DNA of 64,000 bases from Xanthomonas fragariae (GTDB taxonomy: Bacteria; Pseudomonadota; Gammaproteobacteria; Xanthomonadales; Xanthomonadaceae): contig NZ_LT853882.1 in assembly GCF_900183975.1 (NCBI RefSeq), positions 1 through 64,000 on the forward strand. Reading direction: 5' to 3'. Of this stretch, positions 18,572-28,772 are shown in pieces. Each line of letters begins with the position of its first letter. Position 1 is the stretch's first letter. Under the pieces are notes generated by a model. It saw only the letters and a list, made by a program, of their open reading frames with translations, did no database searches and was not told the origin of the DNA. Made by a program: the position numbers and the translations under genes.

Positions 18572-20032
18572 TCAGAGCAGCGGCGACAGCAGCCGTGCGA
18601 AGGCTTCGGGAAGCCGCGAGCGCCACAGTGGCCGATGGCGCGCAAAGCGCACTTCCTGCGCGCGCTGCAGGTCGGTGCCGATCAGCCCGGCCAGTTCGGC
18701 GGCCACCGCCTGGTTGCGGAACAGCATCGATAACTCGAAGTTGAGACGGAAGCTGCGGCTGTCGAAATTGGCGCTGCCGACGATGCAGACCTCGTCGTCG
18801 GCGAGCAGCGCCTTCGTGTGCAACATGCGCGGGCCGTACTCGTAGATGCGCACGCCGGCTTCGAGCAATTCGTCGAAATACGAGCGCGCCGCGTACGTCA
18901 CCAGGCGCGAGTCGCTGACGCGCGGTACCAGCAGGCGCACGTCCAGGCCGCCCAGCGCGGCGGAGGTCAGCGCCATGCGGGCAGCCTCGCCGGGGACGAA
19001 GTACGGCGTGACCAGCCAGATGCGATGCTTGGCCTCGTGGATGGCGGCGACCATCAGGCGGTGGATCGCTTCCCAAGACGAATCCGGCCCGGATACCAGC
19101 ACCTGCGCATCGACCGTGCCTTGCGCGCGCGTCGGTACGTCTTCCGGCCACAGCTTCTGGCCGTGGAACGCGTCGCGGCTCTGTCGGGTGGCGTAGAGCC
19201 AGTCTTCCAGAAACACCAGCTGCAGGCTGTGCACCACGTGACCTTGCAGACGCACGTGCAGATCGCGGTACGCATCGGCGCGCACGTGTTCGTTTTCGTC
19301 GTCGGTCACGTTGATGCCGCCGGTGAAGGCGATCCGGCCATCGATGACGATCACCTTGCGGTGGGTGCGCAGGTTCAACCAGGGCCGCTTGAACGGCTTG
19401 AGTAACTGGGACGGATGGAACCAGGCGGTTTCCACGCCGGCCTCGCCCAGCATGCGCAACGCGCGCCGGGTCATCGCCGACGAGCCCACCGCATCCATCA
19501 GCAAGCGCACCTTGACCCCGGCGCGGGCGCGCTCCATCAGCGCGTCGCAGATCGCAGTGCCGCTGCGGTCCGGCTGGAAAATGTAGTACTCCAGATGGAT
19601 GTGGTCGCGTGCGCTGCGGATCGCTTCGATGATGGCGGCATAGGTCGTTGCGCCGTCGACCAGCCAGTGCACTTCGGTGGCGCTGCTCGGCGCCAGGCCG
19701 GTGGTGGACTGGGCGACCTTGGCCAACTCTGTGCAGTTGGCGTCCGGCGGGCAGACGCTGCTATAGCTCTCCATGCCCGAGCGCGAACGGCCGCGCCGCA
19801 AGCGCTGGCGTTTCACCTTCTGCGGGCCTAGCCAGTAATAGATCAGCAGCCCCAGATACGGCAGCGCAGCCAGCGACAGCACCCAGCTCAGCGTGGCCAC
19901 CGGCTCGCGCTTTTGCAGCACTATCCAGCCGACGATCCACAGCAGGTACAGCACGTAGGCGGCCAGGAGAAGCGCTTCGAGGTGGGGAATGGTGGCCAGC
20001 CAGTCCCACGCGCTTTGTATACGTGCGAGCAT
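18572..20032 (-). CDS. cls: Cardiolipin synthase (phospholipase D type)
   Basis: The enzyme joins two phosphatidylglycerol molecules, or uses another phospholipid donor, to make cardiolipin in the inner membrane. The 486-residue protein has two N-terminal membrane segments (about 18-65), the linker [12 protein letters not shown], and two HKD motifs: [16 protein letters not shown] near residue 230 and [20 protein letters not shown] near 410. Length, two TM helices and two HKD motifs fit the ClsA group. The start [12 protein letters not shown] is the only reasonable ATG. It is the first gene of a minus-strand run cls, small membrane protein, pdxJ. Confidence 0.93.
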   Translation of the reverse strand: MLARIQSAWDWLATIPHLEALLLAAYVLYLLWIVGWIVLQKREPVATLSWVLSLAALPYLGLLIYYWLGPQKVKRQRLRRGRSRSGMESYSSVCPPDANCTELAKVAQSTTGLAPSSATEVHWLVDGATTYAAIIEAIRSARDHIHLEYYIFQPDRSGTAICDALMERARAGVKVRLLMDAVGSSAMTRRALRMLGEAGVETAWFHPSQLLKPFKRPWLNLRTHRKVIVIDGRIAFTGGINVTDDENEHVRADAYRDLHVRLQGHVVHSLQLVFLEDWLYATRQSRDAFHGQKLWPEDVPTRAQGTVDAQVLVSGPDSSWEAIHRLMVAAIHEAKHRIWLVTPYFVPGEAARMALTSAALGGLDVRLLVPRVSDSRLVTYAARSYFDELLEAGVRIYEYGPRMLHTKALLADDEVCIVGSANFDSRSFRLNFELSMLFRNQAVAAELAGLIGTDLQRAQEVRFARHRPLWRSRLPEAFARLLSPLL

Positions 20033-20168
20033 GCGCCGATTCTACGGGCCGCGCTCGCTGCTACGATGACTGTGTGGCCAACGCGGCTGCGCCGCATCGG
20101 TCTGAAAGCTTCATCGTGTTGAACGTGCAGTCGCGGCGCATGAGACCTGCCAGTCGTACGATGACGAG

Positions 20169-21262
20169 ATGGCAAATGCGATCAAGGGCCGTGGTGCGAC
20201 CGGCCATCTGCCCGGACGGTTCGAGGTCACCACCCAAGAGGCGGTGGACGATGGCTAGTATGCCGACGACAGCGAGGCGTTCGCCTCGCCCGCATTGCGC
20301 ACCCAGGTCACCGAGGAAACCGCGCGCAGCATTATCAGCCGCAATCAATCGCCGGACATCGGGTTCTCGCAGTCGGTCAATCCGTATCGCGGCTGCGAGC
20401 ATGGCTGTAGCTACTGTTTTGCACGGCCCTCGCACGCGTATCTCAATCTGTCGCCGGGCTTGGATTTCGAAACCAGGTTGTTCGCCAAAACAAATGCGCC
20501 GGAACTGCTGCGGCGGGAGTTGTCGCGGCCGGGGTATGTGCCCAGCCCGATTGCGTTGGGCATCAATACTGATGCGTATCAGCCAATCGAGCGCAAACAC
20601 GCGCTGACGCGGCAGTTGATCGAGGTGCTGTGAGAGACGCGGCATCCGTTCACGCTGATCACCAAGAACGCGCTGGTGACGCGCCATCTAGATCTGCTCA
20701 CCCCGTTGGCACGCGAAGGACTGGTCAATGTGCATTTTTGGGTGACCACCTTGGACCCGCACGTATCGGCCAAACTCGAGCCGCGCGCGTCCGCACCGCA
20801 TGCACGCCTGAGTGCGATGCGTGCGCTGCACGAGGCCGGCGTGCCGGTCGGGGTGATGGCCGCGCCGGTGATTCCGTGGATCAACGACCACGAACTGGAA
20901 GCGATCCTGCAGGCCGCCGCTGGTGCCGGTGCGCACAGTGCCGGCTACGTGCTGCTGCGGCTACCGCACGAGGTGGCGCCGTTGTTTCGCGATGGTTGCA
21001 AACCCATCACCCGCAGCGCGCCGAGCATGTGATGAGCACGATCCAGCAGCTCCGCGGCGGCAAGGATTACGACAGCGCCTTCGGCGCCCGCATGCGCGGA
21101 CAAGGCGTGTATGCGGACCTAATGGCGAGACGCTTTGCTCTCGCCCACCGCCGCGCCGGCTTCGACGCGCGCGCGATGCCGGCGTTGGACACCGGGAAAT
21201 TCAGGCGTCCAGCTCCGCCTGTCAAGCCGGTGCCGGAATCGCCGCAGGGGCAGTTGTTTTAG
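20169..21262 (+). pseudogene. PA0069-type radical SAM protein, three inactivating lesions
   Basis: The intact gene would encode about 364 residues of a radical-SAM protein related to spore photoproduct lyase-like PA0069 family members. It starts MANAIKGRGATGHLPGRF and contains the cluster motif CEHGCSYCFARPSH. Lesions visible: TAG at 20256 where the family has Trp (DDG-stop-YADD); TGA at 20631 where an Arg codon CGA is expected (IEVL-stop-ETRHPF); and loss of one base near 20995, after which the protein continues as WLQTHHPQRAEHVMSTI in another frame to PESPQGQLF. Three independent lesions make sequencing error unlikely. Confidence 0.9.
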
Positions 21263-21332
21263 CGGACGAGAATCGGGAGTGCGCATTCGCAAGAGCGGGC
21301 TTGCTGTTGCTGTTACTAATCCCTGTCTTATT

Positions 21333-22801
21333 CGTCGTCCCTGAAAAATCCCCTTCAAGCGCCAAGTGCCGTCGGTGACAGCGGCACGGCGCTCAAGGAT
21401 GACCATCCCATCGCCCGCCCAGGCACGCAAAAACGCGATCCAGCGCAGCAGCCAGCGCAGGTTGTAGCCGGCGGCGCAGCCGAGCACGTGCAGCGCATCG
21501 CCTTGGGCACCTTTCAGCCTGCAGCGACGCAACCTGCAGTCGTCTTTCAGATGTCCGATCACCGGCTCCACCGCCTGCCGTCGCTTGATCCAGCGCCATT
21601 GCCGTCGCGTCAGCGTCTTGGCCTTGCCGCGATGCAGGACCTGCACGCCATCGACCTCGCGCCCGCGATCGCCCAGGTCCACGATCGCCACCGTCGGTTC
21701 TACGCTCACATCCTGCAGCAACCCGCGTGTCTGCTCCAGCTGCTCGGCCAAGGTATCGCCGTCGTACGGGTTGCCCGGGAAGCTGCGCGCACCCACGACC
21801 AATCCCTTGCAGGCGGTGACCGCAATGCCGACCTTGACGCCGAATTCGTACGCTTGACGCGCCTTGCCCTTGCCGATGCATTCCACTTCCGGGGCATGCA
21901 ATGCGTACAGTTTTTGTTTGTCCTTCGGACGCTGCGTGTACAGCCGTTGCGCACGTTCCAGCCAGACAACGATGCGCTCGCGCACGCCGGTGTTTACCTG
22001 ATCGAGTTTGCGTTGGATGTCGCGCATGAGCCGTTCCAGCACTGTGCGTTGACGTCGCAGGACGCGCCGCATGCGCTTGAACTGGCGCGCATGCGCATAC
22101 CGACCTGCCTTGCGGCTCAGGGCCGGGCCTTGCCGCGCGTAGCTCTGCCGCAATCCGATGCTGTGCCGCTTGGCCAGTAACACCAGCTTCTTGCGTGCCA
22201 CCTCCAGCAAACGGCTGTCGGTCGGATAGGCGATCGCCTTTTCCTGCACCGTGGTGTCCACGATCACCCGCGACAACTCGCGTGCGTCCACCGCCTGCAT
22301 CGCATGCGCGGCGTTGATGGTGTGCGCCAACAGCTCTTCCATCCCGGCCTCACCCAGGCGCTGCCGCCAGCGCGTCAGCGAGCTGGCATCTGAAGAACTG
22401 CCAGTACGGATTCTCCAGCCAGCGCTCGCACACCGCTTCATCGGACAGGTCGTAGGCGTGTTTGAGGTAGAGCAAACCGGCAATCAGCCGCACCGGCAAT
22501 GCCGGCCGACCGCCACCGGCCTGGGTGGCCGGCAAGCGCGATGAAAGTGCTTGCTCCAACGCCGTCCACGGCATCCGTTGGCGCAGCCGCGCCAGCGGAT
22601 GACGCAGATCGATCTGGTTCTCCAGCCGCGAACGAAACAACTCATCGGCGGGTCTGTCTCGGCAGCAGGACGGCGTGTACGCATGGGCGGAAATTGCAAG
22701 AAACCAGCCTTCAGCGTAGCGAACACTGGTAGTTTTGGCACGCCGGTGCAGACATCAAGGCCTTGCGGTCGTTGGGTGGTTGGGGTTTTTCAGGGGCGAC
22801 T
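21333..22801 (-). mobile_element. IS5-family (IS1478-like) element, copy 2, defective
   Basis: A 1,469-base element in opposite orientation to copy 1, with ends GTCGTCCCTGAAAAATCCCC (left) and GGGGTTTTTCAGGGGCGAC (right). It is nearly the same as copy 1 except for small indels in the transposase gene. Target duplication is not clear. Confidence 0.88.
21350..22741 (-). pseudogene. IS5-family (IS1478-like) transposase, frameshifted twice
   Basis: Compared with copy 1, one base is missing near 22662 (the reading RRPAAEDRPADELF becomes RRPAAETDPP) and 35 bases are missing near 22392, between TTCTTCA and GATGCCAGC, which removes GEVVFQTRLPS and shifts the frame. In contrast the region deleted in copy 1 is intact here: VAIVDLGDRGREVDGVQVL is present and the C-terminal GHLKDDCRLRRCRLKGAQGD follows in frame. 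The two copies are thus damaged at different places. Confidence 0.87.
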
Positions 22802-23128
22802 CATTACCAATCCCCGCCATAAAGTGCCTGGGCCGATTGGAACAAAATCCAGTTCGTGGCTGCGGCGCGTGACCATAGCAACCTGGGCTGGGGCCTGCAC
22901 GATTGGTGTCGCACTGCATATGGACGTAGATCGCTACGCTGGCACATCGCGCTTGCAATTGCAGTGGTGATGCGCTGCAAGCCGATGGCCTTGCTTGTTT
23001 CGAGCATAGCAGGCCGAGTGGATGCCGGGGCCGAACGGAAAAACACCGCCTGGCGCGATGTCTGTCGATGACAATGATGTGCGCCGGCAAAGCGCCGTGT
23101 GTGGCTGTTGCGTGTGTACGAGTGCAAA
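22802..23128. other. Gene-free region between IS copy 2 and fadL
   Basis: About 330 bases with no recognisable gene, repeat or RNA. A short open frame on the plus strand (WLRRVTIATWAGACTIG) has no start and no recognised relative; it could be the tail of a gene cut by the IS. Confidence 0.4.
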
Positions 23129-23129
23129 G

Positions 23130-23157
23130 AAAAAACCCCGCCGAGGCGAGGTTTTTC
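23130..23157 (-). terminator. Intrinsic terminator of fadL
   Basis: On the minus strand CCTCGCC, loop TC, GGCGGGG is followed by six T residues, 25 bases after the fadL stop. Confidence 0.8.
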
Positions 23158-23181
23158 ATCACATAACGCGCGCTGTGACGT

Positions 23182-24530
23182 TCAGAACTTGTAGTTGATC
23201 GAAGCGGCCAGCACGTCGCCCTTCACCGTATAACTGCCAGCCAGACGGTCGCCGGTGGCGCTGCGGGTGTCGCTGGTCGGGTCGCTGGTGAACAGGTGGG
23301 TGTAACCGAAGTTGTATTCGGCCTGATGCGACGGGTGCCAGCTCAGACCCAGTGACACCCACTTGCGGCTGGCATCCGGCACGCGCACGTCGCGATGGTC
23401 TGCAGTGGTGGGGGTCTGGTCGTACGCCACACCGCCACGCAATGTCAGCGTATCGCTCATGCGGTAGTCGGCACCGATCGAGGCGAAGGTCGTGTCGCGG
23501 TAGGAAAAGTCCAGCACGCTGTCGGGCTGATTGGAGGCAAAGTCCACGGTCACCTGGTCGAACTTACTCCAGGCGGTGCGGGTGACGTCGGCCATGATCG
23601 ACCATTGCTCGTTCACGTTGTGCGTGAAGCTGGCGGTGGCGGTGGCCGGCAGCTTGACGGTAGCGCGGCCCTTGGTATCGACAAAGGTACCCGGTGCGGC
23701 GATACCCAACACGGTGGCGGCGCTGCCCGGCACGGTGAAGTCGGCGTCGCCGTCGGTGATCTTTGCTCCACTTCCGAGCGGTAGCTGAAGCCGATATGGG
23801 TGTTCTCATCAATGCTGAACAATCCACCGAGGGTGAAGCCCACTTCGGTGCTGTCGCCCTTGATGCGCGAGTAACCGTCGGCGCTGCCTGGGGCGAAACC
23901 CGGCGCGCGACGCGCGGCCAGAATGCTGCCGAAATCCACCGCGCTGGCCAGATCGATATCCAGCCGCTCGGCAAACACCGAGGCACCGAACGACACATAC
24001 GGGTTCACGTCGTAGGAGAACGCGACGTTGAAGTCGATCGCCTGCAGCTCAGTCTTGGTGCCGTGGTAGCGGCCGGCCCAATCACGGTCGTATTCGGTCT
24101 TGAAGCCGAACGGCACAGTCAGCGAGGTGCCAAGGTGCATGTTGTTGTTCTCACCGAACGGCACATGGAAGTACATCGCCGGGACCGGCGCGATCATGCC
24201 GGCGTCGCCGCCATTGCCGCCGGAGACCGGGGCACCGTTGGCGTAGGTGGCGTAGGTGGCGTTGTCAGGCTGGAACTTGGCCGAGAAGCTGATGACGCTG
24301 ACGTCGGCCTGAAACAGGCGACCGTCCAGCTGGCGCATGCCGGCCGGGTTGTTGGCAATGATCGAGGCATCGTCCGGGGCGCTACCGGAACCTGAGAAGG
24401 CGCGGCCAAGACCCTTGGCGCTGTTTTCTTTCAGCTGGAATGCGGCGCCATGTGCCTGGCCAACGGCCATTACGCCAGCGATACCGACGGCCAACAGGGT
24501 GGCGCGGCTGAGAGTGGAAGCGGTAGACAT
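23182..24530 (-). pseudogene. fadL: FadL-family outer-membrane fatty-acid transporter, one-base frameshift
   Basis: FadL proteins are 14-stranded outer-membrane beta-barrels that import long-chain fatty acids or other hydrophobic compounds. The gene starts MSTASTLSRATLLAVGIAGV with a signal peptide, followed by the family hallmarks AAFQLKENSAKGLGRAFSG and ANNPAGM. Near 23762 the frame breaks after SYRSEVEQ: three A residues stand where four would give EQKITDGDADFTVPG, and the remaining barrel continues in another frame to YTVKGDVLAASINYKF, ending with the aromatic residue typical of outer-membrane proteins. Apart from this base the gene is complete (about 449 codons), so the lesion is recent, phase-variable or a sequencing error in an A run. 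Confidence 0.85.
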
Positions 24531-24748
24531 AAGCGTGGTGCTCTCCGGATAAAAACTGCAGTGGTCGGTACAGCGTCCGCGCCCAGCGCCAAGTGGCTGC
24601 TGGAGCGCGCCGGAGCCCCTCCCCCGACCCACGACGCCGTACGCAGTATAACCAGGACGATTAACCGAACAATAACGAAGTGCGTTTTGGCCGGCTGGAC
24701 AGGATAGGGATGGGTTCAGGACCGTTAACCCGCTAGAGTACCACTCCG

Positions 24749-25441
24749 ATGTTCGTCTCGATCCCCTCCCGCAAGAAATCCGCGCCGCGCTGGGCGGTGC
24801 CGCTGCTGTTCGCAACTGTCTGGCTGGCCTATGTGTGGTCGATCAGCCGGCCGGGCGAAGCGCGCAGCACGCTGTGGCTTGACTGGGGGGCACTTTCCAG
24901 CGGCGTGTCCAACCTGGGCGACTGGTGGGCCACATTACGCGACGGCAGCGTGCTGCGGCTGTTCACCGCCTTGTTTCTGCACGCGGACTGGTCGCACTTG
25001 CTCGGCAACTTGGTGTTCCTGTTGATCTTCGGGTTGCCGGCCGAGCGCATCCTGGGTCCATGGCGGCTGCTGCTGCTGTTCCTGGTCGGTGGCGCGGCGT
25101 CCAACTTGGCGGCGATCTTCGCGATCGGCACGCCGGACCGGGTGATCATTGGCGCCTCGGGCGCGGTGTCGGCGTTGATCGGTACTTATTTGGCGCTGTT
25201 TCCCGGCGCCAAGCTGGGCGTGGTGTTGCCGCTGGGGGTGTTTCTGGAATTCATCCGCGTGCCTGCACCGTTGCTGATCGGTGTCTGGGCGCTGCTGCAG
25301 GTGGTGTTCGCCTACATCGGCCCGGCGTTCGGCATGGTGGCGTGGTCGGCGCATATCGCCGGTTTCGTATTCGGCATCGTCTATGGGCTGTACGTGCGCG
25401 CGGCGATCGCGCGGCGGCTGCGCAAGCGCCACGGATTTTAG
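24749..25441 (+). CDS. Rhomboid-family intramembrane serine protease
   Basis: A 230-residue polytopic membrane protein that cleaves transmembrane substrates within the bilayer. Family features: the HADWSHLLGNLVFLLIFG stretch (H and N of the rhomboid core), nucleophile motif GASGAVSALIGTY with the serine near residue 137, and the catalytic histidine in AWSAHIAGFVFG near 200. Six or seven hydrophobic segments are visible. It is divergent from fadL with a 218-base shared upstream region and is followed by the DUF1820 gene. The substrate is unknown. Confidence 0.92.
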   Translation: MFVSIPSRKKSAPRWAVPLLFATVWLAYVWSISRPGEARSTLWLDWGALSSGVSNLGDWWATLRDGSVLRLFTALFLHADWSHLLGNLVFLLIFGLPAERILGPWRLLLLFLVGGAASNLAAIFAIGTPDRVIIGASGAVSALIGTYLALFPGAKLGVVLPLGVFLEFIRVPAPLLIGVWALLQVVFAYIGPAFGMVAWSAHIAGFVFGIVYGLYVRAAIARRLRKRHGF

Positions 25442-25533
25442 CGCGGCGCGCAAACCGTCGCGAACGCTCGTTGACGGCAGCGCGATCGTGCGTTGGCCGC
25501 TCTCTTGCACTGCCTTGGGCGTGTCGGCGCGCC

Positions 25534-25539
25534 TATAAT
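25534..25539 (+). promoter_or_regulatory. -10 box for a probable leaderless DUF1820 transcript
   Basis: A perfect TATAAT ends six bases before the ATG at 25546, so transcription would start at or within a base or two of the start codon. No Shine-Dalgarno is present in TGCGGC. A clear -35 hexamer at normal spacing is not seen. Confidence 0.55.
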
Positions 25540-25545
25540 TGCGGC

Positions 25546-25866
25546 ATGTCCAAGCCTCTGTACAAAGTCACCTTCCTCAATCACGGCAAGGTGTACGAGC
25601 TCTACGCGCGCCAGGTCACCGGCAGTCATCTGTGGGGCTTCAACCAGATTGGTGAGCTGGTATTCGACGTGCACGACGGTGTGGTGGTCGATCCCACCGA
25701 AGAGCGCCTACGCGAAGAGTTCGGCAACACCAAGACCTTGCACCTGCCGATGCAGAGCATCGTGCGTATCGAGGAAGTGGAGAAGAAAGGCCAGTCGGTG
25801 ATTCGCGATGCCACCACCGGCGACAAGGTGGTCACGCCGTTTCCGTCGCCGACCAAGCCACGCTGA
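25546..25866 (+). CDS. DUF1820 family protein
   Basis: A 106-residue protein starting MSKPLYKVTFLNHGKVYELYAR with internal GFNQIGELVFD and TKTLHLPMQSIVRIEEVEKKG, matching the small DUF1820 family found in gammaproteobacteria. Function is unknown; no signal peptide or membrane segment is present, so it should be cytoplasmic. The start was chosen from the family alignment as remembered and because a TATAAT box lies six bases upstream. Its stop overlaps the next gene's ATG (TGATG), indicating translational coupling to the dehydrogenase. Confidence 0.88.
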   Translation: MSKPLYKVTFLNHGKVYELYARQVTGSHLWGFNQIGELVFDVHDGVVVDPTEERLREEFGNTKTLHLPMQSIVRIEEVEKKGQSVIRDATTGDKVVTPFPSPTKPR

Positions 25867-26852
25867 TGCGCATCCTGGTGCCCGACGACTATCAGGGCGC
25901 GGTGCGTCAGCTGCCGTGTTTGCAGCGGCTGCAAGGGCACGATGTACAGGTGTTGGGCGCGTTGGCGACCGATCCCAACGAATGGGCGGAGCGCCTGGTG
26001 GAAGCCGATGCGCTGGTGCTGATCCGCGAGCGCACACGCGTGGACGCCACGCTGCTGCGGCGCTTGCCGCGGCTCAAGCTCATCAGTCAGACCGGACGGG
26101 TGGGCGCGCATGTGGATGTGGCCGCATGCACTGAGTTCGGAGTGGCGGTGGCCGAAGGCGTCGGCTCGTCGGTGGCGCCAGCCGAACTGACATGGGCCTT
26201 GATCTTGTCAGCCAGCCGCCGTTTGAGCGAGTACCAGCGCGCGTTGCATCAAGGCCGCTGGCAAGCACTCGGCGATCCGGGTGTGGGACGCGTGCTGCAC
26301 GAGCGCACGCTGGGCATCTGGAGTTATGGGCGGATCGGCCAGCGCGTGGCCAACTTTGGATGCGCGTTCGGCATGCAGGTGCTGGTGTGGGGCGGCGAAG
26401 ACTCCTGTGCCAAAGCCGCGCGCGATGGGTTCGAAATCGCTGAAAGCCGTGAGGACTTGTTCGAACGTAGCGACGTGCTGTCGCTGCATCGGCGCCTCAC
26501 TGCGCAGACCCGCCATGACGTGAGCGCGCAGGATCTGGCGCGCATGCGTGGCGATGCCTTGCTGGTCAACACCAGCCGCGCCGAATTGATCGCACCCGGT
26601 GCGTTGTTGGCCGCACTCGACGCCGGTCGGCCAGCACAGGCAGCAGTGGATGTGTTCGAACGCGAACCGGTGCTGGATCCGCGCGATCCGCTGCTGCAGC
26701 ATCCGCGGGTGTTGGCGACGCCGCATCTGGGCTACGTAGAACGTGACAGCTACGCTCTGTATTTCGAAGCCGCGTTCGACAATGTGCTGGCGTTTGCAGC
26801 GGGCACGCCGCGCAATTTGGTCAATCCCGAAGCGTTGGTGACTGCGCGATAG
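25866..26852 (+). CDS. D-isomer-specific 2-hydroxyacid dehydrogenase
   Basis: A 328-residue NAD(P)-dependent oxidoreductase of the D-2-hydroxyacid dehydrogenase superfamily (glyoxylate/phosphoglycerate dehydrogenase-like). The nucleotide-binding loop is GIWSYGRIGQRVA near residue 148; catalytic residues are the arginine in VNTSRAELI near 234, the glutamate in FEREPVLD near 264 and the histidine in TPHLGYVE near 285. The substrate cannot be told. The ATG overlaps the stop of DUF1820. A 350-base stretch (26853-27204) downstream shows no gene, repeat or clear terminator. Confidence 0.9.
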   Translation: MRILVPDDYQGAVRQLPCLQRLQGHDVQVLGALATDPNEWAERLVEADALVLIRERTRVDATLLRRLPRLKLISQTGRVGAHVDVAACTEFGVAVAEGVGSSVAPAELTWALILSASRRLSEYQRALHQGRWQALGDPGVGRVLHERTLGIWSYGRIGQRVANFGCAFGMQVLVWGGEDSCAKAARDGFEIAESREDLFERSDVLSLHRRLTAQTRHDVSAQDLARMRGDALLVNTSRAELIAPGALLAALDAGRPAQAAVDVFEREPVLDPRDPLLQHPRVLATPHLGYVERDSYALYFEAAFDNVLAFAAGTPRNLVNPEALVTAR

Positions 26853-27204
26853 CGATCGGGTGCGCAGTAGATCGCGTGCCCCTTGAAGCAAGGCGGCCAT
26901 CGTGCGACTGGCATCTCCAGCAAAGCGCTCCGCCATAACGGCGCGCTGCAACGAGGCCTTGCAGCGCGACCCGCGACGCCGCGCGTGCGGCTGCAGCAGT
27001 CACTGATCGGGCATCGCATCGCGTCTAGCGTTGGGTGCGCAGTGGAAACTCCGGGAAAGCTGCTCGCAACCAGTCACTACGGGAAGCATGTGATTCTCGG
27101 CGACCGATGGCATGGTTGCCAATCGCTCGGCCACGATCCCCGCACTTCTGCTTCGCCAAACACCGCAGGTGTGAAGCAGCTGCAGTACCTCTGTGTCTTG
27201 CGCC

Positions 27205-28668
27205 TTACTTGACCGGCTCGGCCGGCTTGGCTTTCTCGACGAGTTCGGCAGCCTTGGGCTTGTCTGCAGTTGCCGGACGTGCTGCCGCCGGCTTCGGCTC
27301 GGCTGCTGTCTTGGTCGCCCTCGCCTTCTGTGCCGCCTGTGCCTTGGCCTTGAGCGCGGCTTGCGCCTTGGCGGCCGAGCCGGGCTGCTTGAGTTCGGCC
27401 AATGCGGTGGCGATCGGGCCATCGCCCGGCAGCACGTCGCCTGTCCTGTAGCCCTCCTCGCCCTCTTCGTCGCCACGCAGATGACCGGGCAAGGTGGCCT
27501 CGCTATAGTCGGTCAGGCTGGCCGGCACGTCGGCATCGCCCGGTTGCGGTTCGGGGGTGAGCAGCACTTCCGGCAGGATGCCGCTGGCCTGGATCGACTT
27601 GCCGCTTGGCGTGTAATAGCGCGCGGTGGTGAGCTTGACAGAGTCGCCGTTGTCCAGCGGCAGCACCGTCTGCACGGAGCCCTTGCCGAAAGTGCGGCTG
27701 CCGATAACGCGCGCGCGCTGGTTGTCGCGCAGTGCGCCGGCCAGCACTTCCGAGGCGCTGGCTGAGCCGGCGTCCACGAGGACGACGACCGGTGCGCCGC
27801 CGAGCAGATCGCCCGGGCTGGCGTCGAACTTGGCATCGCTGATCGAGATGCGCCCGCGCGTGCTGACGATGTTGCCCTTGTCGAGTAGATCGTCGGCCAC
27901 CTGCACTGCCGAGGTCAGCAGACCACCGGGGTTGCTGCGCAGATCCAGCACCAGGCCGCGTAGCTTGCCGCCGGCCTGCAGCTGCTTGAGGTTCTTCTGA
28001 AAGTTAGCGCCGGTGTCGGCCTGGAAGGTGCTGATGCGGATGTAGCCATAGCCGGGTTCGAGCAGCTTGCTGCGCACGCTGGCCACGCGAATGGTCTCGC
28101 GCTGCAAAGTTACGTCGAACGGTTTGGGCGCCTTGTCGCGCACGATCGTCAGCACGACCTTGCTGCCGGATTCGCCACGCAGCGGTTCCATCGCCTTGCT
28201 GGCATCGATCGGCTTGCCATCGATGGCCACGATCACATCGCCGGCGCGAATGCCGGCGCGCGCAGCCGGGGTGTCGTCAATCGGCGCAATCACCTTGAGC
28301 GTGTTGTCCTGTTGCTGCAGCAATTCCACGCCGATGCCGTCGTAGGCGCCAGTTGCCTGTTCGTCAAAGGCTTTGGCGTCTTCCTTGTCGAAATAGGTGC
28401 TGTGCGGGTCCAGATCCGAGAGCAGGCCGCGCACCGCTGCGTGCATCAGCTTTTTGTCTTCGACCGGATCGACGTAGGCCTGCTTGACTGCGTTGTACAC
28501 CGCCACAAAGCGGCGGATCTCGTTCAGCGGCACCTTTGAGATGGCGGCTTCATTGGCTTCCGGATCGTCGGCAGTGGCCTGGGCGGCGGCGGGACGGGCG
28601 GTCTGCGTCCAACCAGGCGACGCGAACAAGGCCAACAACAGGGCAACGGACAGGACGGCTACGCGCAT
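27205..28668 (-). CDS. S41-family carboxyl-terminal processing peptidase
   Basis: A periplasmic serine peptidase of the CtpA/Prc type. The ATG at 28668 (MRVAVLSVALLLALFASPGW) opens a clean signal peptide; an upstream in-frame ATG five codons earlier is less likely. After the N-terminal helical region comes a PDZ domain (about residues 95-175, GVELLQQQDNTLKVIAPID, AGIRAGDVIVAIDG) and the S41 catalytic core with the serine in VDAGSASASEVLAG near 303 and the lysine in RTFGKGSVQTVLPL near 328. The tail is a long Ala/Lys/Pro-rich low-complexity region (KAQAALKAKAQAAQKARA). The next gene upstream on the same strand is the EnvC homologue, a common arrangement. Confidence 0.93.
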   Translation of the reverse strand: MRVAVLSVALLLALFASPGWTQTARPAAAQATADDPEANEAAISKVPLNEIRRFVAVYNAVKQAYVDPVEDKKLMHAAVRGLLSDLDPHSTYFDKEDAKAFDEQATGAYDGIGVELLQQQDNTLKVIAPIDDTPAARAGIRAGDVIVAIDGKPIDASKAMEPLRGESGSKVVLTIVRDKAPKPFDVTLQRETIRVASVRSKLLEPGYGYIRISTFQADTGANFQKNLKQLQAGGKLRGLVLDLRSNPGGLLTSAVQVADDLLDKGNIVSTRGRISISDAKFDASPGDLLGGAPVVVLVDAGSASASEVLAGALRDNQRARVIGSRTFGKGSVQTVLPLDNGDSVKLTTARYYTPSGKSIQASGILPEVLLTPEPQPGDADVPASLTDYSEATLPGHLRGDEEGEEGYRTGDVLPGDGPIATALAELKQPGSAAKAQAALKAKAQAAQKARATKTAAEPKPAAARPATADKPKAAELVEKAKPAEPVK

Positions 28669-28772
28669 GAAGCACTCCGACAAAGAGACAAGACGCCCCG
28701 CACGACGGAGCTGGCTGGATTATGCGCGAAGCTGCGGTAAATCCGCGTTGAATTGCTGGCGGCGCGCCGCAC

